Positions 19,467 to 31,416 of a stretch of 64,000 nt of DNA are shown in pieces; position 1 is the first letter of the stretch, and every line of letters starts with the position of its first letter. The notes below the pieces were generated by a model. The model was given only the letters and a program-made list of their open reading frames with translations. It did not search any database and was not told where the DNA came from. Source of the DNA: Pilasporangium apinafurcum (taxonomy: Eukaryota; Oomycota; Peronosporomycetes; Pythiales; Pythiaceae); assembly GCA_001600495.1 (NCBI GenBank), contig BCKE01000067.1, positions 108,896 through 172,895 of the forward strand, in the 5' to 3' direction. The translations under genes were made by a program, and so were the position numbers.

Positions 19467-20302
19467 GAAGACAGGCAGTGAAGTTTGAGCGGTAAAAGCG
19501 AAAATGGAAGGCATTGAATTGAAGGAAGTTTCTTATGTATCATTCAATGATAATATTTTTATTGCTTGGAACAGCTAGAATATTAAGAAAAAGAAAAAAT
19601 GGAATCCCTGTGCATCCAATCAAACGGGCAACCCTCTGCATGTGTATGTATGTGTGTAGACTGTGGAAAGCTATGTGTTCCCGCCGACAACAAGGACGAG
19701 AAGTGGATGATACGACAGCAGAAGAGAGACGGACTTCCCCTCACTGCCGGTCGTAAGTGCGCAAGGGTTTGTTTGTTGTGGATGTAGAAAATCGCTTTCG
19801 ATGGTGGCGTAGGTGAGAAGTCCCATCTGCTCCAAAATGGCGAGTGTATCTTTCTCTTTCTTAAACCCGCATCTGATAATATCATTTTTCACAGCTCAAA
19901 TAAGCACATTTAACATATTTTCAACAAAAGCACCACCGATATGTTTTTCGTCTGGGTTGTCATGCCCCATTCCGCTTGCGTCAGTATTTATATGGTAGAC
20001 GAGTGGGATTCCTGTGCTTTTGTTCTGTACTGTTGTGCTTTCTCACCCAAATCTCCATCGATCCAAAGCTTCATTCAACATCTACCGTCCCTTAGGCTGC
20101 TGCAAGAGAGTGCAAAAGATGAGGAACAATTTTCAAAATTCGGTGGATATATTCTTACGCATGGCAAGAAGTGCAATTCTTGCTATTTCATCAAATGCTC
20201 TCTTCACTGGTAATTTGCCCTCTAGTCATACAAAACCATAGTAGAATGATGCAGGCATCTTCTTACCTCTACATAACTCCAATATCAGACACTTGATTCA
20301 GC
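19467..20302. other. Intergenic region
   Basis: About 840 bp. No gene or repeat is supported. Confidence 0.4.
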
Positions 20303-21049
20303 CTAAGCAAGCATCCCCAGAATCATAGGTAAAGCCAACAGCGAGACTGAGACAACTGTCATGCTAGCCGATGAAGCAGAGCCTGCTTCAGGGTCCACTG
20401 AGCCGGAAGCTGAGCCCGTCGATGATGTCGTGGGCGATTGATTTCCAAATGTCGAGTCCGCATTTGATCCGGCGGTGCTATCACCAGTGGTACTACTAGC
20501 CCCACCTTTGCCTGTGCCGACGTAGTACTTGACCATATCGTAATAGCAGGTTTCGCCACCAATGATCTCTCTTGGTACGGTCGATGTATCGATGGGCTCG
20601 CCGCTACAAGTCGTGCCATTGTACGTCTTGGTGGTCACAGATCCGTCAGAGTTGATCTCGACTTTATTGCTATTGACGAGTGTGTCGCTCTCTTCCTTGA
20701 GTAAGCAAGTCCCATCTGCTAGGGTTGCAGTACCATACGACAGCGTGCCGCAATTCGCACCACTGTAGACTTCTAGCAGCAGATACGGTGAACTACCAAA
20801 CTTGGCATCGGTGAAAGTGACAAGATCCGTCGTGCAATCGTTCTTCATATAGACGGTATTGTCGCCCATGGGTTCTTTCGTGCATTGTAACACGGTATCG
20901 GAACACGCGTTCGTAGCCATGAACGCGATTTGCTGGGGTGCGTCGCTGCATGTATCGTCCTCGTGCATGGCATAAGTCGTGAAGCTCTGGGCTGACACAT
21001 GAGAGACTACGGCGCACGAAAAGAGAACGAAAAGACTGGGGAGCTGCAT
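20303..21049 (-). CDS. Eight-cysteine GPI-type surface protein, member 1
   Basis: 248 residues: signal peptide (1-20, ending VSA-Q), a globular part with eight cysteines starting at Cys34, a Ser/Thr/Gly-rich stalk (about 178-225) and a hydrophobic C-terminal tail typical of GPI attachment. Family landmarks are YAMHEDDTC, NDCTTD, FGSSPYLLLEVYSGANC, LADGTC, a GSVTTKTYNGTTC segment and CYYDMVKYYVG. The same eight-cysteine plan occurs in the proteins at 31417, 33693, 54544 and 56310. It is likely a cell-wall or plasma-membrane surface protein. Biochemical function unknown. Confidence 0.85.
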   Translation of the reverse strand: MQLPSLFVLFSCAVVSHVSAQSFTTYAMHEDDTCSDAPQQIAFMATNACSDTVLQCTKEPMGDNTVYMKNDCTTDLVTFTDAKFGSSPYLLLEVYSGANCGTLSYGTATLADGTCLLKEESDTLVNSNKVEINSDGSVTTKTYNGTTCSGEPIDTSTVPREIIGGETCYYDMVKYYVGTGKGGASSTTGDSTAGSNADSTFGNQSPTTSSTGSASGSVDPEAGSASSASMTVVSVSLLALPMILGMLA

Positions 21050-21474
21050 GGTTGGGATTGATAAACCTCTCAGGCGTGTGAATTCTTATGGGAGCGGAAC
21101 TCCTTGAGCTAGCGAGCGTGTTTTCACGAATGATGTTTTACTTGACTTGGTTTTATGGAGGGGGAAGCCAAAAGCAGAAAATATAACGGCTGGACACTTT
21201 CCATCGCATTCGGAAGAGTCACGGTGTATGAGTCCCATGACTAGGGACGTAACGGAAAGAAAAATGGTGGTACTGGTTGAAGAACAATTTGCCACAACAA
21301 GTTCTCAGCTATTAATTGCAGAGCTGATTCATGGCCTATACTATCGCAGGAGGGCAAAATCAGGATAGAGAGAACACTAAATACACAACAAAAGCACACC
21401 ATAGTATGTTTTTTTCTTAATGCTTTTTATGTGTGTGTGCACATCCGAAAGTGTGCTCACGAACTATGACAAAT
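21050..21474. other. Intergenic region
   Basis: 425 bp containing the member 1 promoter side and the FKBP8-like 3' side. Nothing else is seen. Confidence 0.4.
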
Positions 21475-22700
21475 CTATGTCATGCCATGGAACGGCTTCC
21501 CAATGAATTGGTACATGGCCCATGCAATCAACGCGGAAACAATTGTTGCAACCACCGCTGGGTTACTGCGCAAGTAACGAACCGCCGTGCTCAATTTCGT
21601 CTCCGCTATGGCTCTTCCATTGCCATTTACTGTTGCAGCGCTACCCTTGCCTCCGAGCTTCGAGTACAATGTCCGCTCCGTCTCGCGCTGTTTCTGCTTC
21701 TTCTTCTTAACTTGCACGAGTAATTCACGGAATTTTGTGTTATTCGGCTCGATCTGCAGCGCTTTCTTCGCGAATTCGGTCGCTTCACTAAACTCGCTCT
21801 GCTCCAACGCAATCTGAGCGACACGATACATCGCCTTGATGTTCCGGCCGTCCAATTGCAGCACTTCGAGACTTGATTGCCGGGCTTCCTTATGTTGCTC
21901 CAGTTTGTGTTGTACGTTTGCAACGTTGTTACCTAGCGCGATGAGCAGCTCCTTGCATTGTGCTGCCTCTTCTTCCGAGTGTTCCCACATTTCCAGGATC
22001 TTCAGCGCACGTTTGTACATTTTTGCGGCCTGTTCATAATTTTTCTGCTGATAATAGCGATTACCACTCTCCTTCTTCTTAGTCGCTTCTTCGATCAGTT
22101 CACTGGATGACATTTCCGCTGTGACTTTTTTGCCGACGCGACACAGTTCGACGATGAACGACATCGCTGCGCCTGGTGGAACGTTTGGCTCCAATCCGAC
22201 GTCGCCATATGCAAAACGAGCGTCACAACGCACTTCACACACTTCGCCCGTGCGCATCATCTTGGACACTAGCTCCAATGCTAACAAGATCACGATCAAG
22301 CACAGCAAATTAGTGGTGTGGTACATCAAAGTTGATAATGTCTGTCATCGTACCTGGTATGATTTCGCCATCGCCGACACGAAATTTCCGCAGCTGATCC
22401 TGGGAGATGATCTGACCTGTCGGATACAGCCGCTCCGAATACTTGATCGACAACTCTTCGCCAAATTCTATCAAGAAAACAAAAAAAGAATATGCAAAAG
22501 ACATTTAGATATCAATTCCCATGCATCTCACCACAAAAAATGGATCCAGGAAACAAATACCATACAATAGCGTATGTTTATGGGGATCGTTTACCTGCCT
22601 GAACGCCTTCGGGATTCTTAAGTAAGAACTTGCGGAAGATGCCGCCGCTGCCGAGCAGGTCGTCAAATTCGTCGCGTTCCTCCGCTTTGATCTCCACCAT
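21475..22700 (-). CDS. FKBP8-like membrane-anchored TPR cochaperone (3 exons)
   Basis: Exons are 22700-22595, 22467-22354 and 22280-21475, with introns of 127 and 73 nt, GT-AG ends and matching phases. The product is about 341 residues. An N-terminal acidic part leads into an FKBP-type fold: FGEELSIKYSERLYPTGQII, FRVGDGEIIPALELVSKMMR, then FAYGDVG and VPPGAAMSFIVELCRVGK. Three TPR-like helical pairs follow (ESGNRYYQQKNYEQAAKMYK and on). A C-terminal anchor AVVATIVSALIAWAMYQFIG suggests the outer mitochondrial or ER membrane. Aromatic residues of a working prolyl isomerase pocket are largely missing, as in FKBP38. The gene is divergent from the dynamin-like gene across 413 bp. Confidence 0.82.
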
Positions 22701-22741
22701 CTTGTTGTCTTCCAAGTGCGTAATCAGCAGATTTCCAAGCT

Positions 22742-22773
22742 AGGGGTACACCTGCTGGTTACATTGTACCCCT
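22742..22773. promoter_or_regulatory. Inverted repeat and GGTTACATTGTA motif in a divergent promoter
   Basis: AGGGGTAC (22742-22749) pairs with GTACCCCT (22766-22773). Inside lies GGTTACATTGTA (22758-22769), shared with the EF-Ts upstream palindrome. The motif is 58-69 bp upstream of the FKBP8-like ATG. Confidence 0.4.
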
Positions 22774-23113
22774 CGAGTAACCTTGTGGCACACTAAATAA
22801 CCAAAAATCGTCAAGATTTGCATAATTATAGAAAAAGTCCTAAATGAATAGTTAAATTACTATAATGAGCAAAATATGAGTTTTTATGGAGATGGACCTG
22901 AGAAAATATCAGGAAAAATGAGACGAGTGAACAAGCGGATGTTAATCCATTTTCTTTCAATATTGATTGATCAAGACGGTTGAAGGCTACGTCGGATTCT
23001 TTCTCACTCCTTTCTACTCTTTTGCTTCCCCAGGTTCCGTCCTCATTTCTCGTCAATAGTTCGTCAAGGCCAAGCACTCCTTTCCGTGTTTGTTCGATTC
23101 ACAACAACGAACC

Positions 23114-25324
23114 ATGAGCAAGAACTCCAAGTCTTTCATTCCTGCCACTTCGGAATTGTTCAGTAAAGTCAACAGCGCGCATGAAGAACGGCAACTGATC
23201 GATCGATTGCGTGCGATTGGACTCGATGAGTACGTCGAACTGCCGCAGATCGCGGTCATGGGCGACACATCGAGCGGTAAGTCGTCGATCTTATCGGCGC
23301 TCTCAGGCGTGAGTTTTCCGTCATCCGACCAGCTTACTACGCGCTGTCCAACGCAATTGATCCTCAGTCGCGCCGATACGTTTCGTGGGAGTGTGCGATT
23401 GCTACGCTACCATCAATCGAACCCAAATACGCCATCAAGTAAAGATATCGCGAGTGAAGAACTCTTGGGTATGGATAGTGTACCTCGTGCCATCGAGAAG
23501 CTCACGATACGGTTGATTAACGAGGGGCAATACATCAGTGACGACCAAATTGTCATCGACATTGCTGGCCCAGAGCTCCCGAATCTCACACTGACCGACC
23601 TCCCAGGGTTGGTCCGAACAGTTGGAGACCATGAAGACCAGGATATCATTCCGCGTGTGCGGCAGTTGGTGGATCGTTATATGCGTCAGGAACGTACAAT
23701 CATTATCGCCGTTGTGCCGGCGAACGTGGACATGCACAATACAGAAATTCTCCAGGCCGCGCAGGAAGCCGATCCGAACGGCACACGCACGATAGCTGTC
23801 GTCACAAAACTTGATCTTGTGGATGCTGGTGCAGAAGGGAGTGTGCATGAGTTGCTGTTGAACAAGAAGAAATTTATGCACCTGGGCTATCACGCCGTCA
23901 GGTGCCGGAGCCAGAAAGATTTGTCAACAGGTGTGAGTATCTCCAGTGGGCTAGCGCAAGAAAAGGCATTTTTCCAAGATCACGAGTATTGGAGACGGCT
24001 GCCGAAACAGTTGTGGGGGATTCACAATCTCAGTAAGCGGCTGGTCACGATTTTGCAAGAGAATATCCGTCGGTCGCTGCCAAAAGTCATGGATGAAATC
24101 CATGAACGCAAAGAAAAGGCGCAGAGCGCATTGGCAGCGATGGGGACACCGATGGACACACTCAGTGCACGTCGACAGCAATTCTGTCTGTGGGTGAATA
24201 CATATTTGAAGCAAATGGAGGCTGCGATTACGGGCGAATACGAATTGCTGCCGTTCCTTGTCCGTGCTCCATCATCAGCGGTAGTGGAATCAGATCCTTC
24301 CTCACCAAGTACTCCTCCTACTAGGCAGGTAGTCGATGCGAGGTTGCGAGCCGTTCTACGTAAACGAGAGGCACTTTTTCAGCAGCGTATTGAAGTAACG
24401 AAAGATAACGACTCGTTTACGAAGCCGAAACCACAGAAGGACGTGGCGATAGGCGACCTTGTAGAGGTACAGACGAACAATGTGTGGGTCACTGGACGAG
24501 TCGTGCAATGCAATGGTAGAGGCGATATCAAGTGTGCCGAGTTTCCAGACGAATGGCTCGGTGCCTCACGCTGGCGATTTCCGGAACGTGCAGCATTGAA
24601 GACGTTTATTCAAGCGAATCGCGGCGATGAACTGGCGATTTTCCCATCGTATCGCGTGTTTTGTAACTTGTTTCGTCAATGGATCGACAAGTGGGAGCAA
24701 CCCACGATTCAGTTGTTGGATGACTATCGTGTGCACACGAAAGTAGTCTCGGATCATGTCATTACAGAGCTTCATGCTACTATGCGAGTGGAACAATTTC
24801 TGAAAAACATAGCTGCAGATGTGCTAACACGGCTGACAAAATCTGCGGAGCAGGAGATGCATACGCTGCTACGTGAGGAATATCGGCCTTATACGCAAAA
24901 TAACCGATTATTTCTGGAGCTAGATCAGCTTCGTCAACGAGCGCTAGAAAAGCAACTTGAGTCACTGCTGCCAAATGAAGACAAGGGCCAGGTGAACGTG
25001 TCGTTGTCCAATATGCTGAATTTCTTTCGCAAGTTAATGCTCTCGAACGAAGATCGTGAGGCGTTTGAGATGGAAGTGGCCCTTCAAGCATATCTAAATG
25101 TGGCGATTCGTCGGTTCGTAGATACAATTCCGATGCGATTGAATGATTTGGTGCTCAACAAATTTCTCCAAGAGATGAAAAAGGAGTTGACAGGGACAAC
25201 GGATGACAAATTGACCCGATTGTTACAGGATTCCGAGCGTAATATGGCGATTCGTGAGCAATTGAGCGATGAAATTCGTTGTTTGAAGAAAGCGAAGGAA
25301 GAAATTGAGCTTCTTTGTTACTGA
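23114..25324 (+). CDS. Dynamin-like large GTPase with an SH3/Tudor-like insert
   Basis: 736 residues of the dynamin/Mx superfamily, membrane-remodelling GTPases. Motifs: P-loop VMGDTSSGKSS (about 48-58), switch-1 LTTRCPTQL, switch-2 DLPGL (about 162), TKLD (about 231), then RSQKD and KAFFQDHEYW. A helical stalk follows, and a C-terminal GED-like segment (FVDTIPMRLNDLVLNKFLQE). There is no PH domain, as in Mx proteins. Unusually, residues about 442-492 (IGDLVEVQTNNVWVTGRVVQ, then WLGASRWRF) look like a small beta-barrel inserted in the stalk. The ATG at 23114 was chosen; the frame opens eight codons earlier only with TTG. It converges on the next gene with 98 bp between stops. Confidence 0.88.
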   Translation: MSKNSKSFIPATSELFSKVNSAHEERQLIDRLRAIGLDEYVELPQIAVMGDTSSGKSSILSALSGVSFPSSDQLTTRCPTQLILSRADTFRGSVRLLRYHQSNPNTPSSKDIASEELLGMDSVPRAIEKLTIRLINEGQYISDDQIVIDIAGPELPNLTLTDLPGLVRTVGDHEDQDIIPRVRQLVDRYMRQERTIIIAVVPANVDMHNTEILQAAQEADPNGTRTIAVVTKLDLVDAGAEGSVHELLLNKKKFMHLGYHAVRCRSQKDLSTGVSISSGLAQEKAFFQDHEYWRRLPKQLWGIHNLSKRLVTILQENIRRSLPKVMDEIHERKEKAQSALAAMGTPMDTLSARRQQFCLWVNTYLKQMEAAITGEYELLPFLVRAPSSAVVESDPSSPSTPPTRQVVDARLRAVLRKREALFQQRIEVTKDNDSFTKPKPQKDVAIGDLVEVQTNNVWVTGRVVQCNGRGDIKCAEFPDEWLGASRWRFPERAALKTFIQANRGDELAIFPSYRVFCNLFRQWIDKWEQPTIQLLDDYRVHTKVVSDHVITELHATMRVEQFLKNIAADVLTRLTKSAEQEMHTLLREEYRPYTQNNRLFLELDQLRQRALEKQLESLLPNEDKGQVNVSLSNMLNFFRKLMLSNEDREAFEMEVALQAYLNVAIRRFVDTIPMRLNDLVLNKFLQEMKKELTGTTDDKLTRLLQDSERNMAIREQLSDEIRCLKKAKEEIELLCY

Positions 25325-25422
25325 GAGTGGAATGGAGATCAAAGTGCATTATGGTCAGTGATAAGATATCTTTGTATTTGTGTGCTAGATATTTGTGCCG
25401 TTTTGTAAATACACGACGTGAG

Positions 25423-28400
25423 CTACACTGCTCCAAGGAACTGGTCTATGTTCTTGACCACGTTGTGCTCTTTTAATTCGCCGGCGAACCATGCCATGAG
25501 CTCTTTTTCGATGTGGTCGCTGTCAGTTGGCTGGGTCTGTTCGAGAAGATGGAATGACTTTGCTGTTGCATTGGACGAAAGTCGCCTAGTCGCAGTCTTG
25601 GAACGGGTGAGTAATCCGAGCCATTTGGAGAGCAGAGAACGCCACTTCTGTTTGTCTCTCTTTTTGCTTTTCTTGTGGCTGTCGCTGTCATATCGAAAGC
25701 GAAATGTTACAAACAGTAAAAAGCCATGCCGACTGTCGTACTCGACTTCGATATCGACAGGGATACCTGCGTCCAGCACAGGCATATTGACGTTGACTGT
25801 CGAACCATCATTAGGTCCAGGCGCGACAGAATTCCCAGCAGTGGTGATCCACTTGACTACGGCAGCGCTCCACTTCTTCCACGATGTCAATATATACTGC
25901 TTGAATCGATATTTCCATGAGACGGGCTCTATCCGAGTGCTACGAGCGGCACGGTTGCTAGTGTGATTCTCTTCGTCTTTGCATCGTTCGCCACTGACAT
26001 CTCGCCACATGACGCGCCGCAGTTCGGAAGCAAGTTGTGAAACGCTTTCCTGGTTGACCAGCAGTCGTTTGCTGAGGAAAATCTCAAAATTTTCGACGTT
26101 GATGGCTTTGTTAACCTTGATCCGCAACGTTCGTTTTCCAAATGTGGTAGTTTTGTGTTGTTTCTGCTTGAATTTCATCAGTACGAAAATGCAGACGGCC
26201 ATCCAGAGCATGTTGAGCACGAAGAAGAGGAATGGCACATCGATGATCGTCTTGAAAAAGCTTGTTTCGACCCATTTCGGTACACCGACATTTAAACTGC
26301 CACCGGGGATACGATCAAGCAGCGTAAATGCAAAGCTTCCCGCCAGTAAAAGCTGTACGAGATCGAACGAGGCGTTGGATTTTTTTGTGACAACCGACGC
26401 ATCCGCCAGCACTTTGGTGTTGGACTCGACCGTCTTGAAAATATCTTCGAGCTGGGAGGTGTTGAGTACCTCGGCCATTTGCCGAAGATTGACGACCTCG
26501 TACTTCGCCCCGTGCACGAGTTTTTCCAAGTCCCTCGCACGTAAGAGAATGTCGTGGTGCTGTTTTTTCAGGTTCAGGTAGCTGAAAATGGCTTCCTCTT
26601 CTTCGCCTGCATGCGCAGATTTATGTGGAATTTTGACGAATTCGAGCGATTCCAACAAATACCCCAACGTATCGGTAAACTAGACATGGACAATTGTGTG
26701 ATAATAAAATTAACATCAGTGAGTTTTTTTCCTCCATCTATGTGATTGTATGACAAGTATTTACCAGAATCAAGTCGTTTGTGGCCTGGTTGAGTTTGCC
26801 GCGGATTGTGACAAGATGGTTGGGGTCTTCTTTGGCGCGAAAGATGAGCTGTCGAATGTGTTTGAGCAGCTCTTCCAGCACGAAGATCCGCTTGAAGAAG
26901 CTGCGCAGAAACATTTCGCGGCATAACAGCGAGAAGTACGCAATGAAGACTTTTTCAAAGCGTTTTGATGCCGATCCCGCAATCAGCATGCCATCGCGTC
27001 CAACGATCAGCACACTGTCATCGCCAATGTCGTACGCACAATGGATGTCGCCCAACACTTGCTTGAGTTCGTTTTCGTAGTCACCCCGGTCCATATACTC
27101 GAGCCCAGGCATAAACGGATCGATTTGATCGGCCATGATCATGTTAAACTTGCCGCGATTCGCGATATCGCCCAAGAAAACCATATCAAGCAAGTTGCTT
27201 TGATAGGAAGAGAGCAAATCATCCATGATCTCAGAGGAATCTTGATGAATATCGACCAGCAATCGCGACAATAAGTCGACAGATATGCGGTCCGAGCGTT
27301 TGTCCAAGATGGTGTCAACTTTGATTCCATAGAAAATAGTACCGTCGACGTTAAGGTGAATACCAAAATGTTCGACTTGGACGATCCCGTCGTCTTCGGG
27401 AAAATTGATTTCCGCTTCAAAGTTGATGTACCGCACAGGGTCGTAATCTAAGATGCGCACCTCAGTTAGTCCCGGTGGCACTTCGAATTGTGTGTCTGTT
27501 GGGCGATCATCAATCAATGATGTGAAGAGACCGCCTTGACATCGATCCATTGACCCAAAGCGTTCATTTAAAGCAACGATCTGGTTGGAACCAAATGGGA
27601 TCCACTCACCGATGAGACATACGGGGTTGGCAAGTACAATGGCTTCAGAGAGTGTGTCCCGTATGTTGGATTGACCACTTGCTGCTTCATGAGCTCGATG
27701 CGCATTCGAAGATAGCTGTTGATAGGCGTCAACTCCACGAACACACTGAGGCACAAATGGACTGGACACGTACGAGACGTCTTCGGTTTCGGTTACTTCC
27801 GAGTACCGGAAGTACCCAATGGATTCAAGGATGAATCGGCCTTCTTCGTTGAATTCTGAAGTGTCCTCGGCTTGTTTATCGGCATCGTTCGTAGGTTTGC
27901 CCATGAGATTTTTATCGCTGCGATTGAATGTCCAGGATGGTCCCGAAGGTGGATCGTTGGTGAAGATTTGTTCCGGATCGACTTCGTCCTTGATAGGAAT
28001 ATACCGAATCTTGAGTAGTTCGTGGCGATATGGTTTAGGAGCAAAGATAAACGCATCGACCTTGGCACGGATGTCTTTGCCGACTTGGGCCAGTAGCTGC
28101 AGGCCACGAAGTGAGACTTGAAACGCTGTGACTGAGTGGTAATCTTTCGTGGAAAGCTTGAGACCATTGATAAGGCTAGATTCCCTTAAATCGTCGATGG
28201 CAGATTTCCCGTCTTGTGTTGTATTCATCCAGATACGCTTTGGTCGTCCCTCTTGTGCGATCAATATCGAGGCTGGAGCGTAATCGAAGTTGAGCGCACC
28301 AGCGGCAATGCCCTCGTACATGAGCACAAGCAATGGGATCTGGCGGATCCACGTTTCCTTGTCTTGTGCGGTTCTCGCACAGACAGCATAGCGAGACAGC

Positions 28401-29140
28401 ATGTATAGCAGCATAACGTGGACTGTTGGCCACGTCTCGCGAACAGTGCGACCAGTTTCCTCACCCTCTTTGGTGAGTTCAGGCAGCGTGAATGTCAAAT
28501 CTTCGGTATTTTCTGAATGTGTGTCGCTATTGAAACTTGCTGTGTCGTTTTCAGCTATCGCAGCACTTACGCTGGTATTTTCCTCACGTGAGAGTTTTGC
28601 CACGATTCGACCACCTGGACGCGACTGACTTCCTATTCGCATCATGCTTTGGCGGCGATAAGGAGTGGTTGTCGCTTGAGGAGACAAGTCTGCAATATTC
28701 TCTTCTTTCTCTTCTTCAAAAACGGTTTCGGTCAGTGCTGTGTCCTCTGCTACCTGAGCAAGCACCGATGGCGTTGAGGTTGTTATACTTGAGTCTGGGC
28801 GAGGGGATGGTGTCGACTCTTCCTCAGAAATGCGACCAGAGAGATCGCCAGCCACCACGAGGTGTTCCATCTTGGGCAAACGCGGCTTTCCTTTAGGTGA
28901 TGGAGCTTCTGTTATTGTTTCTGCTGGTAGTGGTGGAGGTGATGAATGTGGTAGGTGCTTGACTTGATGTACTTCGAGCGGTTTGAGCTCTGGGATCAAA
29001 CGAAACGCGGTGCGAGGGGACGTCAGTTTGCTGGCGGACGTTGCAGCTGCAGTTTGGGCCAGATCGCTGCCGCCGCTGCTGCTGTTGTGCTCACTCTCGT
29101 CGTGAATCTGTCCTGGCAGGTGAACTGCTCTAGTTGCCAT
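25423..29140 (-). CDS. Large membrane protein of unknown function (2 exons)
   Basis: Exon 1 29140-26765 and exon 2 26679-25423 are joined in phase 0 over an 85-nt GT-AG intron, giving 1210 residues. The first 190 or so residues are disordered and Ser/Pro/Glu-rich. A long folded part follows (WPTVHVMLLYMLSRYAVCAR, SVTAFQVSLRGLQLLAQVGK, LLKIRYIPIKDE). Exon 2 adds a helical region and two hydrophobic segments (LVQLLLAGSFAFTLL and VPFLFFVLNMLWMAVCIFVL, roughly residues 899-965), then a soluble C-terminal tail with a basic patch. I do not recognise the family. Topology suggests a membrane protein with both large ends on one side. It is well conserved in frame over 3.6 kb, so it is real. Confidence 0.75.
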
Positions 29141-30154
29141 CCATCAGTGCGGATGGCTGCCAAAAGTTGTGGAAAGAGACGATGAAAACGAGAGACTGAT
29201 CGTATGAAGCGTCGTTTCGAGAAATAGGGTGAAGGAGGTGGTCATATTTTGAAAAGTCTCATAACAGCGATTACAAGTCATGATGCATTTTCCTACGTGA
29301 CATTCTCGGATTCAAATCTCGAGAATTCGTTAGACAACTGCTTGGACAGCAGCAACATAGACTGCGTGATCGAAATCAGTAATGTACGCGGTTATGACTC
29401 ACAGCAATTGACAATTGCTACCCTTTTCTGTAACAACACAGAAACCGAGTGAAAAAATCAATTACGATGTCAATTTTGGATGCTTGGCGCTGAAAGAAGC
29501 ATCCAGCGATGAGAGTAATGCCATTGACACATCAACTAGTAGGATACCTGAACACTTGAATGTAGAAGCAGACACTGCTGTCGCCAATGTATTGTGCGTT
29601 GTCTTGCTAGTGACTGCTCTCTACCTTGACTCGTAGATGCATATGATCATTCAAATAATGTAAATACTTTTGTTACACTAGCGAATTGTGGCTAAACCAG
29701 CATTGAATAGACATCACCGAAAAGAGTATTGAACGCCAAGTATAAGCTCACTTGATGAGACAAATGCGACCCACATATGTTTTTTTACTGTTGCTTCTTT
29801 CTATATCGACTGGGAACAAGCCATATTACGCCAGAAGTGAGGTGTTTTCATCATGGCTGACGCCTAAATAAGTAATTCGAGGCCATAAGTATGTTGCTCT
29901 ATGCAAAAGACAAATGTATTCCGCATGTATAAATTGCTGGTATTGTGGAGGAATGCAGGCACGATCGCTAGTGCATAGTCATCCTCAACAACGGATCTAT
30001 GGTCATCATAACCCGACAGTCACTCTTAATTTGGGCGATGCTGATGTTGGATTGGCCTCAGATGGTTCAGTTGTATTGATGGATCCAGAAGTGGACTCAG
30101 GTGATTGCGTTGTACTGCTGAACAACGCTGGATAAACTCCAAATCTAACATTCC
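29141..30154. other. Intergenic region
   Basis: About 1 kb without a supported gene. The frame at 29914-30135 has no recognisable features. Confidence 0.4.
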
Positions 30155-30730
30155 CTAAGAAAACCTCGTCCACCCGATGTGCGTTTCGTACGTCAATATA
30201 TCACTTGTGAGATCAGTCATCTTCTCCGTCTTGGCCTTGTATGTTATTCTTGTATACTCAATGCTAGAGAAAGAACCATCTGTAGTGTCGGCCATCATGC
30301 GATAGCTCTTTCGGTAGCAAGTGGGGATGCAATTCCCATCCACGTGACCGATGGCACTGTCAACGAAAGACTCACAATGAGCGTCGTAGAAGCTGGTGGG
30401 CACCAGGCAATGAGGGCTTTTTTCAAAAGCTGTGTCACATGTCACAAAATAATCGTCAGGCAACCAATGCACGAATAAAGTATGGTCCTATTGGGTAAAT
30501 TATATTCTTCTATAATGACAGACATGAGGATTTTATAGCAGATGCTGCCTTTCATGCAGTACTGTGCAAGGAAAAATTATATATGCTCAGGAAGTGGACA
30601 TTCGCGCAGTTTTGATCTTTGGTGGAGGTGAAGGTTTTGTAATCATATCCAGAGATACCAATGGTGGTCATGCAACTAGCTAATGTCGTAACAAATCCAC
30701 TGTAGACAGTGGCAAACATACACTTCACGA
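30155..30730 (-). pseudogene. Relic of the eight-cysteine surface protein family
   Basis: On the minus strand, about 30720-30600 reads like a signal peptide and family start (MFATVYSGFV..., then YDYKTFTSTKDQNC). After frame breaks, 30472-30155 reads AFEKSPHCLVPTSFYDAHC, then a GNC and a GSFSSIEY segment. These line up with AFGNVPFVVASMYDTETC, GSC and GSLTVKSF of the intact protein at 31417. The gene is frameshifted and lacks the stalk and GPI tail. Confidence 0.5.
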
Positions 30731-30794
30731 TACTTTGGTCACTATATAACTGAATAACGTAATGAAAAGCAAATGCCACGCATCTTGCAGTCAT

Positions 30795-31416
30795 TTTCCG
30801 CCCTTATTTTTGTGCGAACCTGGAACGTTGAGGTGCATCCAAATGCGACCATGATAGGGGTGAGCGTTGGTACATTCTTGATCTACTAAAAATAGGGAGA
30901 TGTAGCCATTTCCGTCTACGTTCCGGATATTTTACTGAATCTGTAATTGTCCGGTTAATTAATTGAAAGTGTATACGAGGCGTTTGTCATGGCAACTTTG
31001 ATGCGGTAACGATGCATCTACGCAGTCTATTCATCACTGCAAGTATAGAACACGTGAGCTGTTATATTTCCAGACTACAAGATCGGGCACATGGCCGCAG
31101 ATGCTGATGTAAGAATAGCAAGCTAAAATCATCAAGCAACTGAGTCTATTTTGTTGTGTATCTTATCCTTTTCTGCGCTCGGAAAACAAAGATCAGGCAA
31201 AAATAGCGTTTGCATTCATAGAATCGATCCATATTTGATGGCGAAACAGTACACGAAAACTAAAAAACATTATTTATCGAACTACTTTGATTATCCACAA
31301 ATAGGTTATTGCCGTTTGTCTCCTGACATCAAGTTGGTGTGATCTATCGATCATTTAATCTTTGTCACTCAAACCCCCGCCACTGTCGAATCATCAGGTT
31401 TTGAAAAACAATACGA
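30795..31416. other. Intergenic region
   Basis: 620 bp leading to the next surface-protein gene. No element can be named. Confidence 0.4.

Noticed and set aside
29914-30135. 73-codon frame
   Set aside because: No recognisable family, no conserved neighbour, short for the AT content.
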